From contig CAZCHE010000005.1 in NCBI GenBank assembly GCA_964498395.1, positions 124,001 through 188,000 of the forward strand: a DNA stretch of 64,000 bases, given 5' to 3'. Positions 33,849-41,680 of this stretch are shown piece after piece. Numbering within the stretch: position 1 is the stretch's first letter; every line of letters starts with the position of its first letter. The notes beneath the pieces are model-generated. The model did not search any database. It saw only the letters and a program-made list of their open reading frames with translations, and was not told where the DNA came from. Both the position numbers and the translations under genes were made by a program. The stretch is from Parapedobacter sp964498395. Its GTDB lineage: Bacteria > Bacteroidota > Bacteroidia > Sphingobacteriales > Sphingobacteriaceae.

Positions 33849-34622
33849 CTATCCCTTAATTTTCTGGATAAAGACGGGTATCTTGTCCTGATACGCCTCT
33901 TCTCCCAATAACCGCACGAAACTACTTCCCACAATGGCGCCGTCAGCGTAGTCGGTAGCCCGCAGGAACGTTTCGTTATCGGAGATGCCGAAGCCAATGA
34001 CCACGGGATTGTTTAATTCCATGTCCTTGATGCGTGAAAAATAGGTCGTTGTATCCGTTGATACCTGGAGGTTCTTTCCGGTAGTGGCAGACGAGGACAG
34101 CAGGTAAATGAAGCCGGTGGATAAACCATCGATTTTCCGGATCCGTTCTGCTGAAGTTTGTGGGGTTACCAGAAAAATATTGCTCAGCTTATGTTTTTCA
34201 AAAATAGGCTGATACAATTCCTCATACTCGTACATCGGGAGGTCGGGTACGATAACCCCGTCTATCCCTACGTCATGACACGATTGGCAAAAGCGTTCCA
34301 CACCATATTGCAATACCGGATTGACATAGCCCATCAGCAATACCGGTAAGTTTACCCGTTTGCGTAAGTCTTTTAGCTGTTCGAACAATACCTGCAGGTT
34401 CATCCCGTTTTGGAGCGCCACTTCAGAACTGTGCTGTATCACGGGGCCATCAGCCACCGGGTCGGAGTAGGGGAAGCCGATCTCCAAAAAGTCTGCGCCT
34501 GATTTTTCCAATGCTTCCGCGATTTCCAACGTACCGTCCAACGTGGGGTACCCTGCGGTGAAATAAATGGAAAGTATACGTTTGTTGCCTTTGTTGGCAA
34601 ATAATTCGTTGATTCTGTTCAT
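33849..34622 (-). CDS. trpA: Tryptophan synthase alpha subunit
   Basis: 257 residues. Cleaves indole-3-glycerol phosphate to indole and glyceraldehyde 3-phosphate, passing indole to TrpB. The TIM barrel has the catalytic Glu in DFLEIGFPYSDPVADGPVIQ, the catalytic Asp in GIDGVIVPDLPMYEYEEL, and the phosphate-binding VIGFGISDNE. It is the last gene of trpDFBA, three bases after trpB. Confidence 0.95.
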   Translation of the reverse strand: MNRINELFANKGNKRILSIYFTAGYPTLDGTLEIAEALEKSGADFLEIGFPYSDPVADGPVIQHSSEVALQNGMNLQVLFEQLKDLRKRVNLPVLLMGYVNPVLQYGVERFCQSCHDVGIDGVIVPDLPMYEYEELYQPIFEKHKLSNIFLVTPQTSAERIRKIDGLSTGFIYLLSSSATTGKNLQVSTDTTTYFSRIKDMELNNPVVIGFGISDNETFLRATDYADGAIVGSSFVRLLGEEAYQDKIPVFIQKIKG

Positions 34623-34625
34623 GGT

Positions 34626-35810
34626 TTAAAACCCAAAGTACTTCATGTAATTGTCTAGGTCCTTGTCGCCGCGCCCGGATAAGCAGACCACCACGGTTTC
34701 GTCTGGTTGGAACGTCATTTTTTCCAATTGGGCCAGTGCATGTGCACTCTCGATGGCTGGGATAATGCCTTCGAGGCGGGTCAGCAACAGGCCGGCTTGC
34801 ATGGCTTCCTCGTCGGTGATGTTAGTGTATTGCGCACGTCCGCTTTTATGCAGCCACGCATGTTGTGGGCCGATGCCGGGGTAATCCAATCCGGCGGATA
34901 TCGAATAGGGTTCTATCACCTGCCCGTCGTCGGTTTGCATCAAGATAGACCTGCTGCCATGCAATACACCTTCACGACCCAATACGGTGGTTGCCGCAGT
35001 ATGCCCGGAATCGACTCCCTTGCCGGCAGCTTCCACTGCCACCAATTTGACGTCTCGTTCATCCAGGAAATGGTAGAACATCCCCATGGCATTGCTGCCG
35101 CCACCCACACAAGCAATGGCGTAATCGGGAATTTCACGACCGGTTTTTTCCAGTAATTGCTTACGGGTTTCGGCGGATATGATGGATTGGAATCGTGCCA
35201 CCATGTCTGGATAGGGATGGGGGCCAACCACCGAGCCAATGATATAGTGGGTATCCACGGGGTTATTGATCCAGTCGCGCAAGGCCTCGTTCGTGGCATC
35301 TTTGAGGGTTTTGCTGCCCGAAGTAGCCGCTACCACTTCGGCGCCCATCATTTTCATCCGCGCCACATTGGGCGCTTGGCGCTCGATGTCGATGGCACCC
35401 ATGTACACCACGCATTGAAGGCCTTTGAGCGCACACACCGTGGCCGTGGCTACACCATGTTGCCCTGCACCGGTCTCCGCGATGATGCGTTTCTTGCCCA
35501 AGCGCTCGGCCAATAGGATCTGTCCGATGGTATTGTTGATTTTATGGGCACCCGTATGGTTGAGGTCCTCCCGCTTGAGGAAGATATTCGTGCCGTAGCG
35601 TTCGGAAAGCCGACCGGCGAAGTAAAGAGGCGAGGGGCGCCCGACATAGTCGCGCAGCAGTTGGTCAAATTCCGTTTGGAACTCATCGCTTTGGATGATC
35701 TGCAAGTATTGTTGCCGTAATTCCTCCACGTTTGGGTAGAGCATCTCGGGGATGTAGGCCCCTCCGAAATTGCCATAGTACCCTTTTTCGTTAACCTGGT
35801 ATTCACTCAT
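34626..35810 (-). CDS. trpB: Tryptophan synthase beta subunit
   Basis: 394 residues. PLP enzyme joining indole and serine to tryptophan. The PLP Lys is in LKREDLNHTGAHKINNTIGQ, the phosphate-binding loop in ACVGGGSNAMGMFYHF, and the substrate loop in IAETGAGQHGVATA. This is the regular TrpB1 form that pairs with TrpA. The start overlaps the trpF stop by four bases (ATGA). Confidence 0.96.
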   Translation of the reverse strand: MSEYQVNEKGYYGNFGGAYIPEMLYPNVEELRQQYLQIIQSDEFQTEFDQLLRDYVGRPSPLYFAGRLSERYGTNIFLKREDLNHTGAHKINNTIGQILLAERLGKKRIIAETGAGQHGVATATVCALKGLQCVVYMGAIDIERQAPNVARMKMMGAEVVAATSGSKTLKDATNEALRDWINNPVDTHYIIGSVVGPHPYPDMVARFQSIISAETRKQLLEKTGREIPDYAIACVGGGSNAMGMFYHFLDERDVKLVAVEAAGKGVDSGHTAATTVLGREGVLHGSRSILMQTDDGQVIEPYSISAGLDYPGIGPQHAWLHKSGRAQYTNITDEEAMQAGLLLTRLEGIIPAIESAHALAQLEKMTFQPDETVVVCLSGRGDKDLDNYMKYFGF

Positions 35811-36430
35811 CTTTCGATTGTTTGAAAAGTTTCTTTCAATAGTTTGGTATCCTTGACGCCCGGCTCCGATTCAAATCTCGAATTAAGATCCAGCGCATAG
35901 AACCGTTCGTCTTGTAATTGTAGGGCATCCTGGATATTGTCCGGACCGATGCCACCGCTTAGGAAGTAGGGCTTGCGGGAGGTATAGCCATCAAGTAAGC
36001 CCCAATCAAACGCTTTGCCCGTGCCGCCATATAGCGGGCTTTTGGTGTCGAACAGGTAGTAGTCTACCACGCTTTCGTAAGCTGCGAGTTGCCCCCAGTC
36101 AAAACCCGGGCCGACGCCGAAAGCCTTGATGATTTCCACCCCTTGGTTTTTCAGCCGGGCACAGTATTCCGGGCCTTCATCCCCATGTAATTGCACGGCT
36201 TGGAAGCGATATCGTGTAATGGCATCTATCACCGATTGGCTATCGGCATTGACGAATACCCCTGTCTTCTTTGGGCCGGTTAATTGGGCAACCCAACTCG
36301 TGTCCAAACCCCCGATGAAACGCTTGGAAGCCGGATGGAAAATGAATCCGATATAGTCGGGCGTTAGCGCCAATACCTCCGATATGTTATCGGGGTACTT
36401 CAAGCCGCATATCTTTATTTTCAGTTTCAT
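35807..36430 (-). CDS. trpF: Phosphoribosylanthranilate isomerase
   Basis: 207 residues. Converts N-(5-phosphoribosyl)anthranilate to the carboxyphenylamino-deoxyribulose phosphate. The start LKIKICGLKYPDNI contains the catalytic Cys, FVNADSQSVIDAITRYRFQA is a conserved segment, and YALDLNSRFESEPGVKDTKLL carries the catalytic Asp and phosphate site. It is separated from trpD by a short spacer with a tandem repeat. No trpC gene lies between them, unlike in many Bacteroidetes operons. Confidence 0.94.
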   Translation of the reverse strand: MKLKIKICGLKYPDNISEVLALTPDYIGFIFHPASKRFIGGLDTSWVAQLTGPKKTGVFVNADSQSVIDAITRYRFQAVQLHGDEGPEYCARLKNQGVEIIKAFGVGPGFDWGQLAAYESVVDYYLFDTKSPLYGGTGKAFDWGLLDGYTSRKPYFLSGGIGPDNIQDALQLQDERFYALDLNSRFESEPGVKDTKLLKETFQTIER

Positions 36431-36443
36431 TGTTGGGTTTTAG

Positions 36444-36471
36444 ACACTAGACAACAGACACTAGACAACAG
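36444..36471. repeat. Two tandem copies of ACACTAGACAACAG between trpD and trpF
   Basis: A 14-bp unit occurs twice in perfect register in the 51-base spacer, followed by a partial third (ACATTGG). Confidence 0.75.
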
Positions 36472-36481
36472 ACATTGGATT

Positions 36482-37474
36482 TTAGCTGCCGTTTGTTAAT
36501 TTGCGGAAACTCGCCAATGCCCTTTTTCCTAATAACGACGTTTCTGCTTCATAGTAGCAATCGCCGAAACTCTTTTCCGGATGGATGGTCTGTATGGCAA
36601 TGGCTGCATTGGCCAGTACCACGTTATTTTGTATAGCAGTGCCCTCACCGTTCAATATCTTGGTAAATATCGATGCAGCTTCTTCCACGGTATCGCCGCC
36701 AGATATGGCTTCGGGGGATACGGCGTCGAAACCCAATTGTTGTATCGTGTGGTATTGCTCTCCCCGGTTGCTGATGGTCTTGAAATCGCCGGTCAGCGAA
36801 ATTTCATCATAACCATCCAATCCATGCAAGATCGTGTACCGCTTATCACTTTGTTGGTATAAGTAGCCGTATAGGCGCGCCAATTCAAGGCTGAATACGC
36901 CTACCGACTGGTATTGCGGATTAGTCGGATTGACCAATGGGCCCAGCATGTTGAAAAAGGTCTTTACACCCAGTTCACGACGGATGGGAGCAACGGTCTT
37001 CATCGCGGGATGGAAAAGGGGAGCATGTAAGAAACAGATGTTCGCTTGCTCCAGTTGGCGGCTCAACACGTCCTTGTCGTTGGTGAATTGGTAGCCGAGG
37101 TATTCCATCACGTTGGAGGACCCGCAACCGGATGACACCCCATAGTTACCGTGTTTGGCGACACGGTATCCTGCACCGGCCACGACAAATGAGGCCAATG
37201 TGGAAATATTGAAGGTGTTTTTGCCATCGCCTCCGGTACCGCAGAGGTCAATGAGCTTGTCATCCGGGAAGTCCAGTTTGAGGCACAGGTCATACATAGC
37301 ATCGCGGAAACCTTCCAATTCCTCCACGCGGATGCTACGCATCCCGTAAGCAGTCATGAAAGCTGCGATTTGGGAGTTGTTATATTTACCCGAAGCAATA
37401 TTGGTCAATATTTCATAAGCCTCACGTTTGGTGAATGTCTTGAATTCAAATAAATGCGTTAGTATCTGTTTCAT
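36482..37474 (-). CDS. trpD: Anthranilate phosphoribosyltransferase
   Basis: 330 residues. Transfers phosphoribose from PRPP to anthranilate. The PRPP site is LCGTGGDGKNTFNISTLAS, followed by KHGNYGVSSGCGSSNVMEYLG; MLGPLVNPTNPQYQSVGVF is a conserved family segment. It is the first structural gene behind the trp attenuator leader. trpE, trpG and trpC are not in the window, so control by tryptophan acts here on a split pathway. Confidence 0.95.
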   Translation of the reverse strand: MKQILTHLFEFKTFTKREAYEILTNIASGKYNNSQIAAFMTAYGMRSIRVEELEGFRDAMYDLCLKLDFPDDKLIDLCGTGGDGKNTFNISTLASFVVAGAGYRVAKHGNYGVSSGCGSSNVMEYLGYQFTNDKDVLSRQLEQANICFLHAPLFHPAMKTVAPIRRELGVKTFFNMLGPLVNPTNPQYQSVGVFSLELARLYGYLYQQSDKRYTILHGLDGYDEISLTGDFKTISNRGEQYHTIQQLGFDAVSPEAISGGDTVEEAASIFTKILNGEGTAIQNNVVLANAAIAIQTIHPEKSFGDCYYEAETSLLGKRALASFRKLTNGS

Positions 37475-37514
37475 CTGTTAATCGTTAATCTTCAATGGCC
37501 AGATGGAACCTTTG

Positions 37515-37562
37515 ATGACTGAAATAATCATTGCACCCATACGGGAATGATTATTTCAATCA
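37515..37562. promoter_or_regulatory. Long AT-rich inverted repeat between the trp terminator and trpD
   Basis: The arms ATGACTGAAATAATCATT (37515-37532) and its complement (37545-37562) match at 17 of 18 positions around a 12-nt loop. It has no T-run on the minus strand. It may stabilise the trpD mRNA or act as an extra regulatory structure. Confidence 0.6.
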
Positions 37563-37590
37563 TGTCGGTTTCATAGCTGTTTAGTAACCA

Positions 37591-37620
37591 TAAAAAAAGC
37601 CTGCCGATGATGGGCAAGCC
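37591..37620 (-). terminator. trp attenuator terminator
   Basis: On the minus strand GCTTGCC (37613-37619) pairs with GGCAGGC (37599-37605), loop CATCATC, then seven T. It lies 50 bases after the leader peptide stop. Confidence 0.85.
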
Positions 37621-37669
37621 GCTATACGTTTGAGTAGATATTACTGACAGTAGGAGGTTGCCACAACAA

Positions 37670-37717
37670 TTAATTGCCGTGCCACCACCATGTAATATTT
37701 ACCATTACGTTACTCAT
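37670..37717 (-). CDS. trpL: trp operon leader peptide
   Basis: A 15-codon frame, MSNVMVNITWWWHGN, with three consecutive Trp codons, opens about 11 bases after the predicted transcription start. By analogy with trpL, ribosome stalling at these codons when charged tRNA-Trp is scarce should prevent the downstream terminator from forming and let trpDFBA be read. The arrangement fits the Bacteroid-trp leader known from this phylum. The peptide is visible in the sequence; the mechanism is inferred from position and the terminator. Confidence 0.88.
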   Translation of the reverse strand: MSNVMVNITWWWHGN

Positions 37718-37732
37718 TTCCTGATTGCGTAG

Positions 37733-37764
37733 CAAACTTAGTCAAATTGGTTTTAATATACAAA
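37733..37764 (-). promoter_or_regulatory. Promoter of the trp operon
   Basis: TTTG (37761-37764), 20-base spacer, TAAGTTTG (37733-37740) on the minus strand. Predicted start near 37728, giving a leader of about 250 nt before trpD. Confidence 0.8.
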
Positions 37765-37778
37765 TGAAAGGAAAACAA

Positions 37779-37810
37779 AACCGCCCCGGACTTCATCGTG
37801 CGGGGCGGTT
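37779..37810 (-). terminator. Terminator of the DUF2795 gene
   Basis: AACCGCCCCG (37779-37788) and CGGGGCGGTT (37801-37810) form a 10-bp GC-rich stem with a 12-nt loop, followed on the minus strand by TTTTG; six bases after the stop. Confidence 0.85.
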
Positions 37811-37815
37811 ATGCT

Positions 37816-38037
37816 TTAGTATTCATCCTCGTTGAAGAAGAAATCATCCTTGGTGGGGTAATCCGGCCAAATCTCCTCTATATTTTCATACGGCTCACCG
37901 TCGTCCTCCAGGGCTTGTAGGTTTTCAATCACTTCCACCGGTGCTCCTGAACGGATAGCGTAGTCGATCAACTCGTCTTTCGTCGCCGGCCAGGGTGCAT
38001 CTTCCAGATGTGAGGCTAACTCTAATGTCCAATACAT
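37816..38037 (-). CDS. DUF2795 family small acidic protein
   Basis: 73 residues, very acidic. MYWTLELASHLEDAPWPATKDELIDYAIRSG... matches the DUF2795 pattern (short helical domain with a WPATKDELI(D/E)YA phrase), followed by the Asp/Glu-rich tail EEIWPDYPTKDDFFFNEDEY. Function unknown; the family is common in Bacteroidetes and appears as a stand-alone gene. It has its own promoter and strong terminator. Confidence 0.88.
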   Translation of the reverse strand: MYWTLELASHLEDAPWPATKDELIDYAIRSGAPVEVIENLQALEDDGEPYENIEEIWPDYPTKDDFFFNEDEY

Positions 38038-38067
38038 AACCTAATCAATTTAAGTTTCAATTTTGCG

Positions 38068-38075
38068 CAAAAATA
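38068..38075 (-). promoter_or_regulatory. -7 element of the DUF2795 gene
   Basis: TATTTTTG followed by C on the minus strand, with a TTTC (38097-38100) 21 bases upstream; 30 bases before the ATG. Confidence 0.55.
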
Positions 38076-38237
38076 TAATATTTCTATTATGATTTTGAAA
38101 TTTTTTATTAATATTTTTCTTACACTATTTAACGAGTTGTTAATTAATGTTTTGCGGTATTTTTAGCTTAGATTTTTGATACGGATAAGATCCATTTCGG
38201 TGCCGGTCAGGTACCGAACGGGTGCCAGCGTGTGCGC

Positions 38238-38996
38238 TTAGATATTCTCAAAATCGGTGCCTTTTTCGCGCAATGCAGCGAGGCGTGGCGATACACTCTT
38301 GATGTCCTTGTTTGGATAGTCATCCTCGATCAATCCATCCCGCATACGCACGATGCGGTGGGCATGTTGAGCGATGTCTTCCTCGTGGGTAACGAGGATA
38401 ATGGTATTGCCACGGGAATGGATTTCCTCCAGTAGCCCCATGATTTCGATGGAAGTCTTGGTATCAAGGTTGCCTGTAGGCTCATCGGCCAATATGATGG
38501 AAGGGTCATTGATCAAGGCGCGTGCTACAGCTACCCGTTGGCGTTGTCCGCCAGACAATTCGTTGGGTTTGTGGTCTACCCGATTGCCCAATCCCACACT
38601 TTCTAAGGCATTTTGGGCCATTTCATCACGCTTTTTTTTGCTGATGCCCGAATAAACCAGCGGTAGTGCCACATTATCCAATGAGGTCGAGCGGGGAAGC
38701 AAGTTAAACGTTTGGAAGACAAAGCCTATTTCCTTATTGCGCACCTCTGCGAGATCGTCATCGGTCATGTCACTCACGTTGATGCCATTGAGGATGTACT
38801 CCCCTCGGGTAGGGGTGTCTAGGCAGCCCAAAATATTCATCAGGGTCGATTTACCTGAGCCGGATGGCCCCATCAGCGCCACAAATTCACCTTTGTTGAT
38901 TTGGAGGGTCACCGATTTCAAGGCGTGGATGGTTTCCGCACCAATGACATATTTACGTCCGATATCCGTGATTTGAATGAGTGGCTGTTGCGACAT
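38238..38996 (-). CDS. ABC transporter ATP-binding protein, MacB/LolD type
   Basis: 252 residues. Walker A MGPSGSGKSTLMNILG, Q-loop FVFQTFNLLPRSTSLDNV, signature ELSGGQRQRVAVARALI, Walker B IILADEPTGNLDTKTS and H-loop VTHEEDIAQ. The sequence is close to the ATPases that work with MacB-type permeases in export or mechanotransmission across the envelope. No permease is next to it, so the partner is elsewhere. A C-terminal extension (PNKDIKSVSPRLAALREKGT) is beyond the core. Confidence 0.92.
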   Translation of the reverse strand: MSQQPLIQITDIGRKYVIGAETIHALKSVTLQINKGEFVALMGPSGSGKSTLMNILGCLDTPTRGEYILNGINVSDMTDDDLAEVRNKEIGFVFQTFNLLPRSTSLDNVALPLVYSGISKKKRDEMAQNALESVGLGNRVDHKPNELSGGQRQRVAVARALINDPSIILADEPTGNLDTKTSIEIMGLLEEIHSRGNTIILVTHEEDIAQHAHRIVRMRDGLIEDDYPNKDIKSVSPRLAALREKGTDFENI

Positions 38997-39116
38997 ATTA
39001 GTTAAATTATTGATGTTTTGTTCATTGTTTAGCGGTATCCATTAGATCCGTTTATTTCATAGCTGCCTTTTGGTGGTCGCTAAATTTTCAAGTAAGACGT
39101 GCCCGGGTAGGATTTG

Positions 39117-39860
39117 TTACACCCCACCGATACTGTTCCATCGTTTTTTCATACTATCGTATACTTCATCCCGTAACTGGTCAGCATCGGCCAGTTCGAG
39201 CCCATTTGCATGGATCGGTTTCAACACGTCGACCTGTATGACACCCGGCCTACTGCCGAATTGCTTGGCCTCATCCCAAAACAACTGCCAAGCGTTGTGG
39301 ATGATCACCGGAATGATCGGTACCTGGGTTTCGATCGCTAATTTAAAGGGGCCGTTTTTGAAATCATACAACCTTGGTGGAAACTCCTCACCAATGTGTC
39401 CTTCGGGAAAGATGAGTACGCTTCGGCCAAGGAGCAAGTGCTCGCGGGCTTGCTTAAATGCCCGGAATGCGGATATCTTGCTTTCACGGTTGACCGGAAT
39501 GTCGATGGTCTTGAAAAACATGGCGGTAACCGGATTGTCGAGCAGTTCGATCTTGCCCATGAAAGAGAAATCGGCGGGGCAAAGCAGCACCATGGCCGTA
39601 ATGTCTAAGTTGGATGTATGGTTTGGGCAGATGATGCAGGGTTGCGACCAATCAATGGGCGTCTCGGACCGAAAACGGTAAAAGACGCCCACAAATGTCG
39701 AACTCAGGAAACCGATGATGCGTCTGCAACGCGCGATGCGATGGAAATTCCGTTCCGGGTCTTTCGCCATGATGGCCAATGCCGGATAGAAGAGCGAAAA
39801 GAAAAATAAAACAGACACGAGGTAACCGAATCTGTGTAATTTTCTCAGCCAACGCATCAT
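39117..39860 (-). CDS. 1-acyl-sn-glycerol-3-phosphate acyltransferase (PlsC family)
   Basis: 247 residues. An N-terminal membrane helix (FGYLVSVLFFFSLFYPALAI) precedes the acyltransferase core with motif I ICPNHTSNLDITAM (H-x4-D), ETPIDW before it, and motif III IFPEGHIGEEFPP. It acylates lysophosphatidic acid or a related lipid at the inner membrane. It is 12 bases downstream of the M20 dipeptidase stop, so the two are probably co-transcribed. Confidence 0.9.
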   Translation of the reverse strand: MMRWLRKLHRFGYLVSVLFFFSLFYPALAIMAKDPERNFHRIARCRRIIGFLSSTFVGVFYRFRSETPIDWSQPCIICPNHTSNLDITAMVLLCPADFSFMGKIELLDNPVTAMFFKTIDIPVNRESKISAFRAFKQAREHLLLGRSVLIFPEGHIGEEFPPRLYDFKNGPFKLAIETQVPIIPVIIHNAWQLFWDEAKQFGSRPGVIQVDVLKPIHANGLELADADQLRDEVYDSMKKRWNSIGGV

Positions 39861-39872
39861 CGTGCTCCTTCT

Positions 39873-41240
39873 TTAGCTCAATTCCGCAAAATATCTGTGG
39901 AAAAGTGGAATGGTCTCTATCCCTTTCAGGTAATTCGCAATGTCGTATTTTTCGTTGGGCGAGTGGAGGTTGTCACTATCCAAACCGAAACCCATCAACA
40001 CCGTTTTTAATCCCAATTCATCTTCGAATAGGGAAACGATCGGAATGCTACCACCTCCACGTGTGGGGATTGGTTTTTTACCGAAAGCCTCTTCGATGGC
40101 TTTCTCAGCAGCCTGGTAAGCCACGCTGTCGGTGGGTGTTACCGCCGGTTGCCCACCATGGTGTGGGGTTACTTTTACCTTGACGTAGTCGGGAGCTATC
40201 CGCTCGAAATGCGCCGCGAAAAGTTTGGTGATTTTCTCCGATTGCTGGTTAGGTACCAAGCGCATGGATATTTTGGCGCTGGCTTTTGACGGGAGCACGG
40301 TCTTGGCTCCCTCACCGATGTATCCTCCCCATATGCCATTGACTTCGAGGGTGGGTCGGATACCGGTGCGTTCGATGGTCGTATACCCTTCTTCTCCCCA
40401 TAGTTCATTGATACCTAAATCTTTTTTGTATGCTTCCTCATCAAAAGGTGCTTCGTTGAGGGCTTTGCGTTCTGCTTCGTTAAGCACGGCTACGTCGTCA
40501 TAGAAGCCGGGGATATTGACACGGTTATGCTCGTCATGCAGGGAGGCGATCAACTTAGCCAATATCGTAGCCGGATTGGCCACTGCCCCGCCATATACAC
40601 CCGAATGAAGGTCGCGGTTCGGTCCGGTTACTTCCACCTCGAGGTAAGACAGCCCACGTAATCCCGTTTCCAAAGAGGGGGTATCCAAGCTGATCATGGC
40701 CGTATCCGAAATAAGTACCACGTCGGCAGAAAGCCGTTCTTTATTGGCTGCGACAAACACGCCCAGGTTGTCGGATCCCACTTCTTCTTCGCCCTCAATC
40801 ATGAATTTGATGTTGCAGGCCAACGTGCCTGTTTGCTGCATCAACTCAAAGGCTTTGACATGCATGTAAAATTGCCCTTTGTCGTCGCACGCACCACGGG
40901 CATATATCTTTCCATCGCGTACCGTCGGCTCGAAGGGTGGGGTTTCCCACAATTCCAATGGGTCGGGCGGTTGCACGTCATAGTGGCCATACACCAGCAC
41001 GGTGGGTTTCGCTGGGTCAATGATTTTCTCGCCATACACGATGGGATGGCCGGCGGTGGGGCATACCTCCACGTTGTCTGCGCCGGCATCGCGCAATTTC
41101 TGGGCGACGTATTCCGCAGTGTTGCGGACATCATCCTTGTATTTGGGGTCGGCACTTACTGATGGGAACCGCAGCAACTCGAACAATTCATCGAGAAAAC
41201 GTTGCTGATTGGTCGCCACATATTCTTTGATTTTTTGCAT
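39873..41240 (-). CDS. M20 family dipeptidase
   Basis: 455 residues. Zinc metallopeptidase: first metal His in VLVYGHYDVQPPDPLELW, bridging Asp in YARGACDDKGQFYMH, catalytic Glu and metal Glu in FMIEGEEEVGSDNL, and the C-terminal His in GFGLDSDNLHSPNEKYDI. A lid/dimerisation domain (about 185-350, DLHSGVYGGAVANPA) is present. The family cleaves dipeptides such as carnosine-like or Cys-Gly substrates. It sits in front of the PlsC-type gene. Confidence 0.93.
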   Translation of the reverse strand: MQKIKEYVATNQQRFLDELFELLRFPSVSADPKYKDDVRNTAEYVAQKLRDAGADNVEVCPTAGHPIVYGEKIIDPAKPTVLVYGHYDVQPPDPLELWETPPFEPTVRDGKIYARGACDDKGQFYMHVKAFELMQQTGTLACNIKFMIEGEEEVGSDNLGVFVAANKERLSADVVLISDTAMISLDTPSLETGLRGLSYLEVEVTGPNRDLHSGVYGGAVANPATILAKLIASLHDEHNRVNIPGFYDDVAVLNEAERKALNEAPFDEEAYKKDLGINELWGEEGYTTIERTGIRPTLEVNGIWGGYIGEGAKTVLPSKASAKISMRLVPNQQSEKITKLFAAHFERIAPDYVKVKVTPHHGGQPAVTPTDSVAYQAAEKAIEEAFGKKPIPTRGGGSIPIVSLFEDELGLKTVLMGFGLDSDNLHSPNEKYDIANYLKGIETIPLFHRYFAELS

Positions 41241-41680
41241 AAACTAAAAAAATGGGTTTGTTGCAAATCTACATAAAGTAATGCTGAATACCATGGTTTA
41301 GTTTCAGCTCCCCGCGATGGCACGTCATATCCACGCTTGGTATATCCGCGCCGTTTTACGATGGCTATTCTCGTGTATGATTGTCTTGAATGCGATACCA
41401 TACCCCTGTTTTTTAAAAGTTTATATTTACCTACTATTTTTTCGTATCATTACGTCACAATCGTATTTGTGGAAGAAAGGGATTGGGTGAAACAATTTTA
41501 AAAAAATAATAAAAACTAATTTTTTAGTTATATATTTGTATTGGTTGTCGTTTAAATATAGGGGTGTTTGGGCACTGCATACATGCCGAATGGCCAGACG
41601 ATTAGCCACGATAAACTGACGTTAGGCGTCCATGGGTGTCGCCACATTTGAAATGACTGAAATCCGTATCGTATAGCCTG
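41241..41680. other. 440-base divergent intergenic region with promoters on both strands
   Basis: Contains a minus-strand TAGATTTG (41264-41271) before the dipeptidase gene and, within a very AT-rich tract, a plus-strand TATATTTG (41531-41538) before the outer-membrane gene, next to a small palindrome AACTAATTTTTTAGTT (41515-41530). The remainder (41540-41680) is an untranslated leader of about 140 bases. No further gene is seen. Confidence 0.5.
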
